This document shows, in pieces, positions 17,332 through 25,391 of a stretch of DNA of 64,000 nucleotides. Origin of the DNA: Odoribacter splanchnicus DSM 20712 (GTDB lineage: Bacteria; Bacteroidota; Bacteroidia; Bacteroidales; Marinifilaceae); assembly GCF_000190535.1 (NCBI RefSeq), contig NC_015160.1:806001-870000 (forward strand). The letters are read 5' to 3'. The stretch's first letter is position 1, and each line of letters starts with the position of its first letter. A model generated the notes under the pieces. The model was not told the origin of the DNA, did not search any database, and saw only the letters and a list, made by a program, of their open reading frames with translations. The position numbers were made by a program, and so were the translations under genes.

Positions 17332-18117
17332 TTAACACTCTTCAAGCAATCTGAAATAATATTTCATCAGTTCTTGTAATAATGGTAATCCGGGATCGAA
17401 ACGAAGTTCATCGATTCGGTTGATTGGCAAAATTAGAGGAGAAGTCCCGGACAGAAAAGCAGCATCATACCGGGCTAATTCAGAGACAGGAATACGCTTT
17501 TCAATGATCGGAAACCGATGTTTATGGCAAATATCGAATACTCTTTTCCGGCTTGTGCCGGGAAGAACATACTCTAAAGGGGCAGTAAAGATGACATTGT
17601 CCCCGATAAAGAACACATTGGAACGGGAACCTTCTGTGATATATCCTTCTTTATCGACCAATAAGACCTCGTACACCTGTTTTTGTTTTATCAGTCGGTT
17701 CGTACGTGTCCGTAAATCCGTATTGATGTATTTTACACCGGGATTTTCACGCATGGCGGAATAAGTCAGGGTCGGAACTCCTTGTTTATAATCTTCGGAA
17801 GTGGGATAAGCATGCGGAATTTGGAAAATATATTCATCCGGTTTGCCCGATGTAAAATGCAGTACGTATTTCAGATTACCTTCGGTCATGTTTTCCAGCC
17901 GGATAAAATGCTGCAATTTATCCGGTAGGTTTAAATCTTCCACATGAATATCGATGTTTGATTTTTTTAGTGAATTATCCAATCTTAAGAGATTATCTTT
18001 TAAGAAGATGGGATTCCCTTTAAAAATCCGGATCACTTCGTATATGCTCAGGCCCTTTTCAAATATTTTTTCTGAAAATCCGGCCTCTGATGTAACAAGG
18101 TTATTCTGTAAAATCAT
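17332..18117 (-). CDS. Class IV aminotransferase (aminodeoxychorismate lyase or branched-chain type)
   Basis: The 261-residue protein has the class IV PLP fold. The predicted Schiff-base lysine is Lys129 (GVKYIN), placed 33 residues before the glutamate of ITEGSRSNVFF, the spacing also seen in E. coli PabC. The PLP phosphate-binding segment PGTSRKRV follows. It could be 4-amino-4-deoxychorismate lyase for folate synthesis, or an aminotransferase for branched-chain or D-amino acids. The length and divergent substrate loops do not decide. No folate genes are adjacent. Confidence 0.82.
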   Translation of the reverse strand: MILQNNLVTSEAGFSEKIFEKGLSIYEVIRIFKGNPIFLKDNLLRLDNSLKKSNIDIHVEDLNLPDKLQHFIRLENMTEGNLKYVLHFTSGKPDEYIFQIPHAYPTSEDYKQGVPTLTYSAMRENPGVKYINTDLRTRTNRLIKQKQVYEVLLVDKEGYITEGSRSNVFFIGDNVIFTAPLEYVLPGTSRKRVFDICHKHRFPIIEKRIPVSELARYDAAFLSGTSPLILPINRIDELRFDPGLPLLQELMKYYFRLLEEC

Positions 18118-18201
18118 GGCTTTACAATATTCAAATCGTTTATTCTTATAAGTTTTTACAAAGATACAAAATACCTATTTCCGTTTCTCAATAATTTGGC
18201 G

Positions 18202-18209
18202 TAATTTTG
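18202..18209 (+). promoter_or_regulatory. Bacteroidetes -7 promoter element (TAATTTTG)
   Basis: TAATTTTG matches the TAnnTTTG consensus ten bases before the ATG at 18219. It also argues against the in-frame TTG at 18207 as start, because that codon lies within the promoter element. Confidence 0.5.
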
Positions 18210-18218
18210 GGCACATTT

Positions 18219-18710
18219 ATGGAGAATAGCTTACAAATACAACAGATCGAGCTGTTCCTGGAAGAGGTGATTATCCGGGAGCTGGGTAAAATGCAGGAAA
18301 TAGAAATTTCTTATATGCCATTTGTATTGATGGGACAGGCGATCGAGGTATTGGGCGGCTTTCTGGACAATAAACCGATGAAAGCGAAAGGACAGTCTTC
18401 CCGTCGGTTTTCAAATAGTGTAAACCGGTTGTTCGGAGGAAGATATCGTTTGTTGAACGATAAGCTTTATTTATATGATAAATTGCGCAACCAAATGACA
18501 CATACATTTATTCCAGGAGGGGATTTGTTGCTTTTAAACCATGCAGATCCTGCCGGTCGTTATCAGCATTTACAGTATTCCGGAGGAAAATTAGTTTTAA
18601 TAGCCGACGTGTTTTATCAGGATATTTGTCAGGCTTGCCGGCGTTTGGTGAATCATTTGAAGGAAGGCCGGATAAAACCGAAAAATATAGCATTTGAGAA
18701 TGAAGGATAA
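18219..18710 (+). CDS. Conserved hypothetical protein, mostly helical
   Basis: The 163-residue cytosolic protein has no signal or membrane segment and I do not recognise the family. It is predicted helical at the N-terminus (LEEVIIRELGKM) and contains the charged motif LYDKLRNQMTHTFIPGG, which resembles RNxxxH/HEPN-like arrangements in general character only. Its 3' end overlaps the next gene by 11 bases, so the two are translationally coupled and it heads a run of short-spaced genes to at least 21673. Confidence 0.7.
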   Translation: MENSLQIQQIELFLEEVIIRELGKMQEIEISYMPFVLMGQAIEVLGGFLDNKPMKAKGQSSRRFSNSVNRLFGGRYRLLNDKLYLYDKLRNQMTHTFIPGGDLLLLNHADPAGRYQHLQYSGGKLVLIADVFYQDICQACRRLVNHLKEGRIKPKNIAFENEG

Positions 18711-19533
18711 ACGGATCATATTGATCGGAGCAGGGAATGTCGCTCATCATTTAGCTCCTGCCTTATTGAAAGCAGGGTTGAATTTGTGTCAGATTTATAG
18801 CCGGAGTATCGAATCGGCCCGGGAATTAGGCAGGAAAACCGGTATTACTTATACTGCTGATCTTTTCGGTATCTATCCGGATGGGGATATTTATATTTTT
18901 TGTGTAAGTGACGATGCATTACTCTCACTGTTCAAGAGTATCCGGATCAATAAAGAGGCTATAATCCTGCATACGTCCGGCAGTTTGCCCATGGATATTT
19001 TTAAGCCCTATGTCACTTATTACGGAGTTTTGTATCCTTTACAGACTTTTACCAAAAAGAGGGATCTGGATTTTAAAGAGATCCCCTTGTGTATCGAGGC
19101 TTCGAATCCGGAGGTTCTGGAAGTGCTCCGGGGATTGACAAGACTCTTGTCGGTGAGAGTAGAGGAAATTTCTTCAGAGAAAAGGAAAACTTTGCACTTG
19201 GCTGCAGTCTTTGCCAATAATTTCGTCAATCATTTATACGGTATTGCCGGGCAGATTTTGGAACAGGAAGGATTGGATTTCAGTTTATTACGCCCTTTGA
19301 TTTTTGAAACGGCTCACAAAGTCATGCTGATGACTCCCGAAAATGCCCAGACAGGTCCTGCCCGCCGGGGAGATGAGTCGATCCTGGGTATGCATAAGGC
19401 GATGCTGAAAGATAACCGGAAATTATTAAATTTGTATACCCAACTTTCTGATTCTATCCGTGCTTCCGTATTGAAGTCTGCCGAACAGAAAGCGGAGAGC
19501 GATAATAAACCTTTAATGTTAACTTTGTGGTAA
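18700..19533 (+). CDS. Rossmann-fold DUF2520 oxidoreductase-like protein
   Basis: The ATG at 18700 gives 277 residues. The N-terminal domain has the dinucleotide-binding motif LIGAGNVAHHLA, and the C-terminal half is helical, with AAVFANNFVNHLYGIA as in 6-phosphogluconate or proline-biosynthesis type reductases. This is the Rossmann plus DUF2520 architecture. An NAD(P)-dependent reductase is inferred; the substrate is unknown. It overlaps the upstream gene and is 12 bp from the KdsC-like phosphatase. Confidence 0.85.
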   Translation: MKDKRIILIGAGNVAHHLAPALLKAGLNLCQIYSRSIESARELGRKTGITYTADLFGIYPDGDIYIFCVSDDALLSLFKSIRINKEAIILHTSGSLPMDIFKPYVTYYGVLYPLQTFTKKRDLDFKEIPLCIEASNPEVLEVLRGLTRLLSVRVEEISSEKRKTLHLAAVFANNFVNHLYGIAGQILEQEGLDFSLLRPLIFETAHKVMLMTPENAQTGPARRGDESILGMHKAMLKDNRKLLNLYTQLSDSIRASVLKSAEQKAESDNKPLMLTLW

Positions 19534-19545
19534 TCAAAATAGAAA

Positions 19546-20079
19546 ATGAAATTTTTTAAAGACGAACTTAAAAAAATACGGGCTTTTGTATTCGATGTCG
19601 ACGGAGTATTGTCACATCAATCCCAAAATCTCACACCGGACGGAGAATTGATAAGAACTTCCTGTACGAAAGACGGATATGCCATTATGTACGCTATCCG
19701 GAAAGGGTATATCATTGCCGTTATTTCGGGAGGTGGGGCACCGGGCGTACGCGAACGTTTGGAGAAATTAGGAGTCAGACCGGAGGATATTTATCTCAAA
19801 GTCGCTAATAAAACAGAGGCTTTAGCAGAAATCGAACAACGTTATTCACTGGACAAAGAAGCCATTATGTATATGGGCGACGACATTCCGGATTATAAAG
19901 TGATGACCCAAGTCGGATTACCGGTTTGCCCGCTGGATGCTTGCGAGGAAATCAAATCGGTTGCCAGGTATATTTCTGATATCACTGGAGGAGACGGATG
20001 TGTAAGAGATGTTATTTCCCAGGTGCTGAAAGCGAAGGGAGATTGGATGGATACCAACTGTTATGTAAAAAGCATGTAA
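19546..20079 (+). CDS. KdsC-like HAD phosphatase (3-deoxy-D-manno-octulosonate 8-phosphate phosphatase)
   Basis: The 177-residue HAD-superfamily protein has motif I FDVDGVLS (Asp17, Asp19), motif II with ISGG, and motif IV MGDDIPD. The lack of a cap domain and the length match KdsC, a tetrameric phosphatase that releases Kdo from Kdo-8-phosphate for lipopolysaccharide synthesis. Other small sugar-acid phosphatases are possible. It lies within the run 18219-21673 with UbiA-type and Maf genes, an order common in Bacteroidales. Confidence 0.88.
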   Translation: MKFFKDELKKIRAFVFDVDGVLSHQSQNLTPDGELIRTSCTKDGYAIMYAIRKGYIIAVISGGGAPGVRERLEKLGVRPEDIYLKVANKTEALAEIEQRYSLDKEAIMYMGDDIPDYKVMTQVGLPVCPLDACEEIKSVARYISDITGGDGCVRDVISQVLKAKGDWMDTNCYVKSM

Positions 20080-20117
20080 ATTGAAGAAAAAGTTTATTTA
20101 TATAATAATAAGTAAGT

Positions 20118-21071
20118 ATGTATGAGATACTTCGGTTAATACGGATTCGTACAATTGCTTTTGCAGCTCTGACGATGTATGCCATGCGTTATCTGGTCAT
20201 TCGGCCGATGCTGGATATCAATGGATTGGCTTTACAAATGACCGGGTGGGCGTTTTTTCTGCTCGTTGTTGCCGTATGCTGTCTGATATCGGGGGCTTAT
20301 GTGATCAACGATTATTTCGATACCAAAAGCGATCGGATTTCAGGAATTAAAAAGGTCGTTGTAGGAAAAAGCATTAGCCGGAGAGTGGCCATATCGTTAC
20401 ATACTGTACTTAACCTGTTTGCCGTTTCTATCGCCTTTTATCTGGGATTTGCCGTGGGAGTCTGGAAAATCGGAATCCTGTTCCTGTTGGTATCCGGAAT
20501 CCTTTGGTTCTATTCTTCTACTTACAAGAAATATTTTTTGACGGGAAATTTGTTGGTGGGTATACTGGCTTCTTTGATTCCAATCAGTGCTATCGTTTAC
20601 GAAATTCCGTTATTGAATATGGCTTATGCAGAACTCCTCATCGAAACCGGAACGAATTTTTTATACATGTTCGATTGGGTATTTGGATTCGCCTGGTTTA
20701 TCTTTTTGAATACTTTGATGTATGAGATCAATAAGGATATATACACGGTAGAAGGAGACCGGGAAAACGGGAATCATACCATTCCTGTAAAGTTGGGAAT
20801 CAGGGCGGCAGAAGGAATTATTACCGCTTTAGCAGGTGTAGCTATGATTTCGGCTGTGCTGGCCTATTTCGTCGAATTCTCAGCTTCTTTAGCCATACTG
20901 ATTTACATCATCTTCGCTTTGTTGCTTCCTTATGGGATATATATCATCTCCATCTTGAGCGGTAAGCGGAAAAGACGCTTCCAATTGTGGCTGATTCGTC
21001 TGATTATGGTATTGTGTTTGGGTGTCAGTGTATTTTTAAGACATTTCTTTCTCCTTATTTTTGCAGATTGA
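20118..21071 (+). CDS. UbiA family prenyltransferase (geranylgeranylglycerol-phosphate synthase-like)
   Basis: The 317-residue protein has about eight hydrophobic transmembrane segments. It carries the two Asp-rich motifs of UbiA enzymes: NDYFDTKSDRI (near residues 70-80) and a second NKDIYTVEGDRENG. The enzyme transfers a prenyl chain to an acceptor in the membrane. Bacteroidota homologues are often named geranylgeranylglycerol-phosphate geranylgeranyltransferase; the real acceptor is not known here. It is followed by Maf after 26 bp. Confidence 0.87.
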   Translation: MYEILRLIRIRTIAFAALTMYAMRYLVIRPMLDINGLALQMTGWAFFLLVVAVCCLISGAYVINDYFDTKSDRISGIKKVVVGKSISRRVAISLHTVLNLFAVSIAFYLGFAVGVWKIGILFLLVSGILWFYSSTYKKYFLTGNLLVGILASLIPISAIVYEIPLLNMAYAELLIETGTNFLYMFDWVFGFAWFIFLNTLMYEINKDIYTVEGDRENGNHTIPVKLGIRAAEGIITALAGVAMISAVLAYFVEFSASLAILIYIIFALLLPYGIYIISILSGKRKRRFQLWLIRLIMVLCLGVSVFLRHFFLLIFAD

Positions 21072-21097
21072 ACGATCGGATAATAAAAATAAGATCT

Positions 21098-21673
21098 ATG
21101 GAATATAAATTAATATTGGCTTCGGCTTCTCCAAGACGGCATCAGTTGATGTGTGATGCCGGATTTAAGTTTGAAGTAAGACTAAAACATACGGAAGAAA
21201 TCTGGCCTGAGGGATTGGCCGTAGAGGAGGTTCCGGAATATCTGGCTGGTTTGAAAGCCAAAGCGTTCGACGGGGAACTGAAAGAAGGTGAGTTATTGAT
21301 TACAGCCGATACCGTGGTCTGCTTGGATGCGAAGATACTCGGCAAGCCTGAAAACCGGGAACATGCAATCGAAATGCTACATCGATTATCGGGAAGAAAA
21401 CATCAGGTTATCACCGGAGTGTGTCTGACCACGCTTCAGGAACACCGTTCCTTTTCTGCCTATACGGACGTCTATTTCAAAACTTTGTCGGATCAGGAAA
21501 TTACCTGTTATGTAGATACCTATAAACCTTTCGATAAGGCAGGTGCTTATGGAATACAGGAATGGATCGGTTACATCGGGATTGAAAGAATAGAAGGTTC
21601 TTTTTATAATGTCATGGGACTACCGGTTCAACAACTGTACGAAGCTTTGAGACGTTTTCCGAAGAAATCATAA
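21098..21673 (+). CDS. maf: Maf family nucleoside triphosphate pyrophosphatase
   Basis: The start at ATG 21098 gives 191 residues beginning MEYKLILASASPRRHQLM, the P-loop-like signature of Maf proteins (SASPRR). The DTVV, GKP and GAYGIQ blocks are also conserved. Maf enzymes hydrolyse non-canonical nucleotides such as dTTP/UTP or m7GTP. The frame stays open further upstream, but that region overlaps the prenyltransferase and has no family similarity. Last gene of the run. Confidence 0.92.
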   Translation: MEYKLILASASPRRHQLMCDAGFKFEVRLKHTEEIWPEGLAVEEVPEYLAGLKAKAFDGELKEGELLITADTVVCLDAKILGKPENREHAIEMLHRLSGRKHQVITGVCLTTLQEHRSFSAYTDVYFKTLSDQEITCYVDTYKPFDKAGAYGIQEWIGYIGIERIEGSFYNVMGLPVQQLYEALRRFPKKS

Positions 21674-21702
21674 CATAAATTATAAACAATAAAACCAAAT
21701 CT

Positions 21703-23856
21703 ATGAAGAAAAAAGCTCTGTTTTTAGTTCTGGCTTTATGGATGAGCTGGATAGGTTGTTATGCCGACGAAGGCATGTGGATTCCCATGTTGTTGAAGAA
21801 ATACAATATCGAAGACATGCAAAAAGAGGGGTTCAAACTGACCGCAGAAGATATTTACGATATTAATAAAGCCTCTTTAAAAGATGCCGTTATCGGTCTG
21901 GGTCGGGAAGGGCAGCCTTTTTTTCATTTTTGTACCGGTGAAATCATCAGCAACGAAGGACTGGTAGTAACCAATCACCATTGTTCCTTCGACATGATTC
22001 AGAACCACAGTAGTTTGGAACACAACTATCTGAGAGATGGTTTTTGGGCTAAGACCAAAGCAGAGGAATTGGCTAATCCGGGAGTGACAGCTTCTATTTT
22101 AGTCCGCATGGAGGATGTGACTGAAAAAGTGAAGGCACAATTATCTCCGGAAATGACCGAACAAGAAAAGAATGCAAAGATTACCTCCATTTGTAAACAA
22201 TTGGAAGCAGAAGCAGTCAAAGGGACTAACCTAATGGCGAATATTAAGCCATATTTTAATGGGAATCAATATTTTATGTCGGTATTTAAAATTTACAAAG
22301 ACGTTCGTTTAGTAGGCGCACCACCATCGGCTATCGGTAAATTCGGAGGAGATACCGACAACTGGATGTGGCCGAGACATACCGGAGATTTTTCGGTATT
22401 GCGTATCTATGCCGATGCGAATAATGAACCTGCGGCTTATTCGGCCGACAACAAACCCTACCGTCCGGCGACTTTCTTCAAAATTTCCAATAAAGGGGTA
22501 CAGGAAGGAGATTTTACGATGGTTTTCGGATATCCCGGGACTACTAATGAATACCTGACTTCTTATGCGATAGAACAGCTTCAGAACATAGAAAATCCGC
22601 ATAAGATAGCTATCCGTACGGCAAAATTGAATATCATCAACGACGCCATGGAATCGGATGAATTGCTGCGGATCAAATATGCTTCCAAAGCTGCCAGTGT
22701 TGCGAATGCCTGGAAAAAGTGGCAGGGAGAAACCAAAGGGCTGAAAAGATTCAATACGATTGCCTTGAAACAACAGCAGGAAAAAGAATTTCTACAATGG
22801 GCTGCAGATAAAAAAGAATACAATAGCTTACTGAATCAGTACAAGGAACTCTATCAGAAGAGAAAAGACCTGATACTGGCCGCTTCTTATCTTAATGAAG
22901 CCGGTAAACGAGGTGCCGAGATCGTTGGCTGGGCAGCCGATATTTATAAAAAACTGAACGTTTCTGCCGAAAAGCTAGAGGAAGCCAAAGAGCAACTGAA
23001 AGCAGAAGCTGAGGAGTTTTATAAGGATTATGATGCAGCTACCGATCAGAAAATCCTGGTGGAGATGTTGCGGCTTTATAATCAGAACCTGACTCCGGAC
23101 TGGATTCCGGAAGAAGTGCAACTGGCTAACCGGAAAAAAGGCATCGAAGCTTATGTACAGACGCTTTTCTCTAAATCTATACTTGCAGATCAGGAAAATA
23201 CGATGAAACTCATCGCGCAAGCTACTCCGGATACCTATAAAAAGTTAGAGAAAGATCCGGCTTACCGTCTATCGCTTTCGATGAATACTTTTTATGCGCA
23301 AAATATATTTCCCGAATTAGCTAAAATAGAAAAAGAAATTACCCGCTTAAATCAAATTTGGCTTGCCGGTTTGATGGAAATGCAGCCGGATAAAACCTTT
23401 TATGCAGACGCCAACTCTACACTGAGGGTCGCTTACGGAAAAGTACAGGGCTATTCGCCATGTGATGCGGTTTATTACAAACATTATACGACTTTAAATG
23501 GGATTATGGAAAAAGATAATCCTGAAATCTATGATTATAATGTTCCGCAACGGTTGAGAGAGATTTATCAGAATCAAGATTTCGGAAATTATACCCAAAA
23601 CGGAGAAATTCCGGTTTGTTTTATAGCCACCAATCATACTACCGGTGGAAATTCCGGTAGTCCGGTTTTAAATGCCGAAGGCCACTTGATCGGTCTGAAC
23701 TTCGACCGGGCTTGGGATGGCGTGATGTCGGATATGCAATATGACGCTGAAATATGCCGGAACATTTCGGTGGATATCCGCTATGTCCTTTTTATCATCG
23801 ATAAATTAGCCGGAGCCAGTCATCTGATCGACGAGATGGTCATTGTTACCGATTAA
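21703..23856 (+). CDS. S46 dipeptidyl-peptidase, DPP11 type (Asp/Glu-specific)
   Basis: The 717-residue protein has a signal peptide and starts the mature chain near ADEGMW, as in periplasmic S46 peptidases. The His motif TNHHC is at residues 90-94, GGDTDNW at 215-221 and the nucleophile motif GGNSGS at 648-653 (Ser651). Position 669, eighteen residues after the serine, is Arg in IGLNFDRAWDG. In P. gingivalis the equivalent Arg673 marks DPP11, which removes dipeptides with acidic P1 residues; DPP7 has Gly there. It supports growth on peptides. It is monocistronic and ends at a strong terminator. Confidence 0.93.
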   Translation: MKKKALFLVLALWMSWIGCYADEGMWIPMLLKKYNIEDMQKEGFKLTAEDIYDINKASLKDAVIGLGREGQPFFHFCTGEIISNEGLVVTNHHCSFDMIQNHSSLEHNYLRDGFWAKTKAEELANPGVTASILVRMEDVTEKVKAQLSPEMTEQEKNAKITSICKQLEAEAVKGTNLMANIKPYFNGNQYFMSVFKIYKDVRLVGAPPSAIGKFGGDTDNWMWPRHTGDFSVLRIYADANNEPAAYSADNKPYRPATFFKISNKGVQEGDFTMVFGYPGTTNEYLTSYAIEQLQNIENPHKIAIRTAKLNIINDAMESDELLRIKYASKAASVANAWKKWQGETKGLKRFNTIALKQQQEKEFLQWAADKKEYNSLLNQYKELYQKRKDLILAASYLNEAGKRGAEIVGWAADIYKKLNVSAEKLEEAKEQLKAEAEEFYKDYDAATDQKILVEMLRLYNQNLTPDWIPEEVQLANRKKGIEAYVQTLFSKSILADQENTMKLIAQATPDTYKKLEKDPAYRLSLSMNTFYAQNIFPELAKIEKEITRLNQIWLAGLMEMQPDKTFYADANSTLRVAYGKVQGYSPCDAVYYKHYTTLNGIMEKDNPEIYDYNVPQRLREIYQNQDFGNYTQNGEIPVCFIATNHTTGGNSGSPVLNAEGHLIGLNFDRAWDGVMSDMQYDAEICRNISVDIRYVLFIIDKLAGASHLIDEMVIVTD

Positions 23857-23860
23857 AAAA

Positions 23861-23904
23861 AACGCTCATCTGTCTAAGCTTTGGGGCAGATGAGCGTTTT
23901 TTTA
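23861..23904. terminator. Bidirectional terminator between the DPP11 and superoxide dismutase genes
   Basis: A 12-base perfect stem (AACGCTCATCTG/CAGATGAGCGTT) is flanked by A-rich and T-rich runs on both sides. It lies between convergent genes and can serve both. Confidence 0.88.
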
Positions 23905-23914
23905 GTTCTGTTTT

Positions 23915-24556
23915 TTATTTTACTCTTTTCTCTACAACTTCCCAGTTGACTATTTGCCAGAAATTTTCAATGTATTTTGCTCTTGCATTTTGTGTGTCGA
24001 GGTAGTAAGCATGCTCCCAGACATCCATGGTTAACAAGGGATATTTACCGTTTTTCAATGGATTTTCGGCATTCGGAGCCGGCCAAATCTCTAATTTATC
24101 ATCTTCCTGTACCAACCATACCCAGCCTGATCCGAAGAGAGCCGTTCCGGCTTGGGTGAATTTTTCCTTGAAATCCTCGAAACTGCCGAAATTTTTTTCC
24201 AGCAGATTGCTTAATTTGCCTCGGGGAGCCTGTACTCCGGAATGGTGCAGGGCTTCGAAATAAAAATAATGATTAAAAACCTGAGCTGCATTATTGAATA
24301 AACCGCCGGACGCTTTCTTGATGATTTCATGGATCGGCTGATCGTCGAATTGAGTTCCGGCCTTCAATTTGTTGGTATTGTCGATATAAGCAGCCAAATG
24401 TTTACCATAATGGAATTTGACCGTCTTTTCGCTGATGTAAGGTTCCAGACTATTTTCTGCGTAGGGCAGAGGTTGAAGGGTAAACTTATTGTCTTTATCT
24501 CTGGTGTTAACTTCTTTGCATGAAAGCAAACCGCAATGACAAGATTCTGTATTCAT
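23915..24556 (-). CDS. sodB: Iron/manganese superoxide dismutase with a cysteine-containing N-terminal extension
   Basis: This 213-residue protein contains the Fe/Mn SOD ligands His49, His96, Asp178 and His182, in FHYGKH, FNHYF and TMDVWEHAY. It converts superoxide to peroxide and oxygen. Compared with E. coli SodB it carries about 23 extra residues at the N-terminus, including CHCGLLSC (residues 6-13). No ATG, GTG or TTG in frame offers a shorter start before the conserved region, so the extension appears real. The extension is not hydrophobic and does not look like a signal peptide. The gene lies downstream of the TonB receptor operon, behind a terminator. Confidence 0.93.
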   Translation of the reverse strand: MNTESCHCGLLSCKEVNTRDKDNKFTLQPLPYAENSLEPYISEKTVKFHYGKHLAAYIDNTNKLKAGTQFDDQPIHEIIKKASGGLFNNAAQVFNHYFYFEALHHSGVQAPRGKLSNLLEKNFGSFEDFKEKFTQAGTALFGSGWVWLVQEDDKLEIWPAPNAENPLKNGKYPLLTMDVWEHAYYLDTQNARAKYIENFWQIVNWEVVEKRVK

Positions 24557-24628
24557 AATAAATAAGATTTGATAGTTGATATTAGTATTAATACGTAACG
24601 ATAAAATTCAATGTTTCTAAAGTAATAC

Positions 24629-24667
24629 AAAAAAAACGGTTGAAATACTCATTCAACCGTTTTTTTT
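24629..24667. terminator. Terminator after the TonB receptor-lipoprotein operon
   Basis: The stem ACGGTTGAA/TTCAACCGT has a seven-base loop and is flanked by eight A and eight T. It separates the lipoprotein gene from sodB on the minus strand. Confidence 0.85.
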
Positions 24668-24684
24668 GTATTTGTAATCATCTG

Positions 24685-25374
24685 TTATGCATAATCCAAC
24701 TCATCCAACATAAGTACAAAGCCGATTTCTATTTTACGGATTTGTGTCAAAATTTCTCCCAGCTGATTTTTTACCTCTTTCATAATCATGGCTTCCATGC
24801 CTTCCGGCATCTGGCTGAAATCTATTTCCATCATATCGACGATCATAGCGGCAATCTGATTTTCCATCATGGAATAAATCACCTGAAGGTAAACTTTATC
24901 GAAATACATCGTCATCTGTTTTCCCCGGATATCGTACTTGAAACTGATAGCAGGAATATTGGCCGCTTTATCTCCCATCAGATGCGCCATGACCTCTTTG
25001 TCTAAAGTAATCTGCAAATAATTACCCGATAACTCGTAGGTTCCGGGGAGATTGTACACGTCACCATCTTTCATCCGGGCTGAAATGATCAGCTGCTTAT
25101 TTTCTTTAAACTGGATTCCCTTGAAATAGGCTCCCATTTTTTCGGTTGCCATGGCATTGAACATAGCTTTAAACTCTGTCACAGCGATTTTCTTTTCATA
25201 ATACGGTTTCATGCCGATACGAATGGTATCGCTGGCATACTCGAATGCAAAATGGGGTTTTTCGTATGCCCCGTATCTATTGGCCAGATCGGGTGTATCC
25301 TTATCGTCGTCGTTACAGGATATCGTGCAAAACGCAACAAAGCTTATCAGGAATAAAGAGATTAATGTTTTCAT
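24685..25374 (-). CDS. Lipoprotein of unknown function
   Basis: I chose the ATG at 25374, which gives 229 residues; a TTG two codons earlier is possible. The signal peptide ends in a lipobox (CTISC), followed by an acidic run (NDDDKD) that fits surface export of Bacteroidota lipoproteins. The mature part is a beta-rich domain with repeated calycin-like strands and a Met/Glu-rich helical C-terminus (MMEIDFSQMPEGMEAMIM). I do not recognise a family. It starts 17 bp after the TonB receptor stop, so it is likely its co-transcribed accessory. Confidence 0.75.
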   Translation of the reverse strand: MKTLISLFLISFVAFCTISCNDDDKDTPDLANRYGAYEKPHFAFEYASDTIRIGMKPYYEKKIAVTEFKAMFNAMATEKMGAYFKGIQFKENKQLIISARMKDGDVYNLPGTYELSGNYLQITLDKEVMAHLMGDKAANIPAISFKYDIRGKQMTMYFDKVYLQVIYSMMENQIAAMIVDMMEIDFSQMPEGMEAMIMKEVKNQLGEILTQIRKIEIGFVLMLDELDYA

Positions 25375-25391
25375 ATTCAAAGTTTTAATAA

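Noticed and set aside
22309..22773. A 154-codon minus-strand frame inside the S46 peptidase gene
   Set aside because: It is a shadow of a conserved coding region, with no promoter or family resemblance.
24640..25005. A 121-codon plus-strand frame opposite the lipoprotein gene
   Set aside because: The minus-strand lipoprotein has a signal peptide and lipobox and lies in an operon; the plus-strand frame starts inside a terminator.
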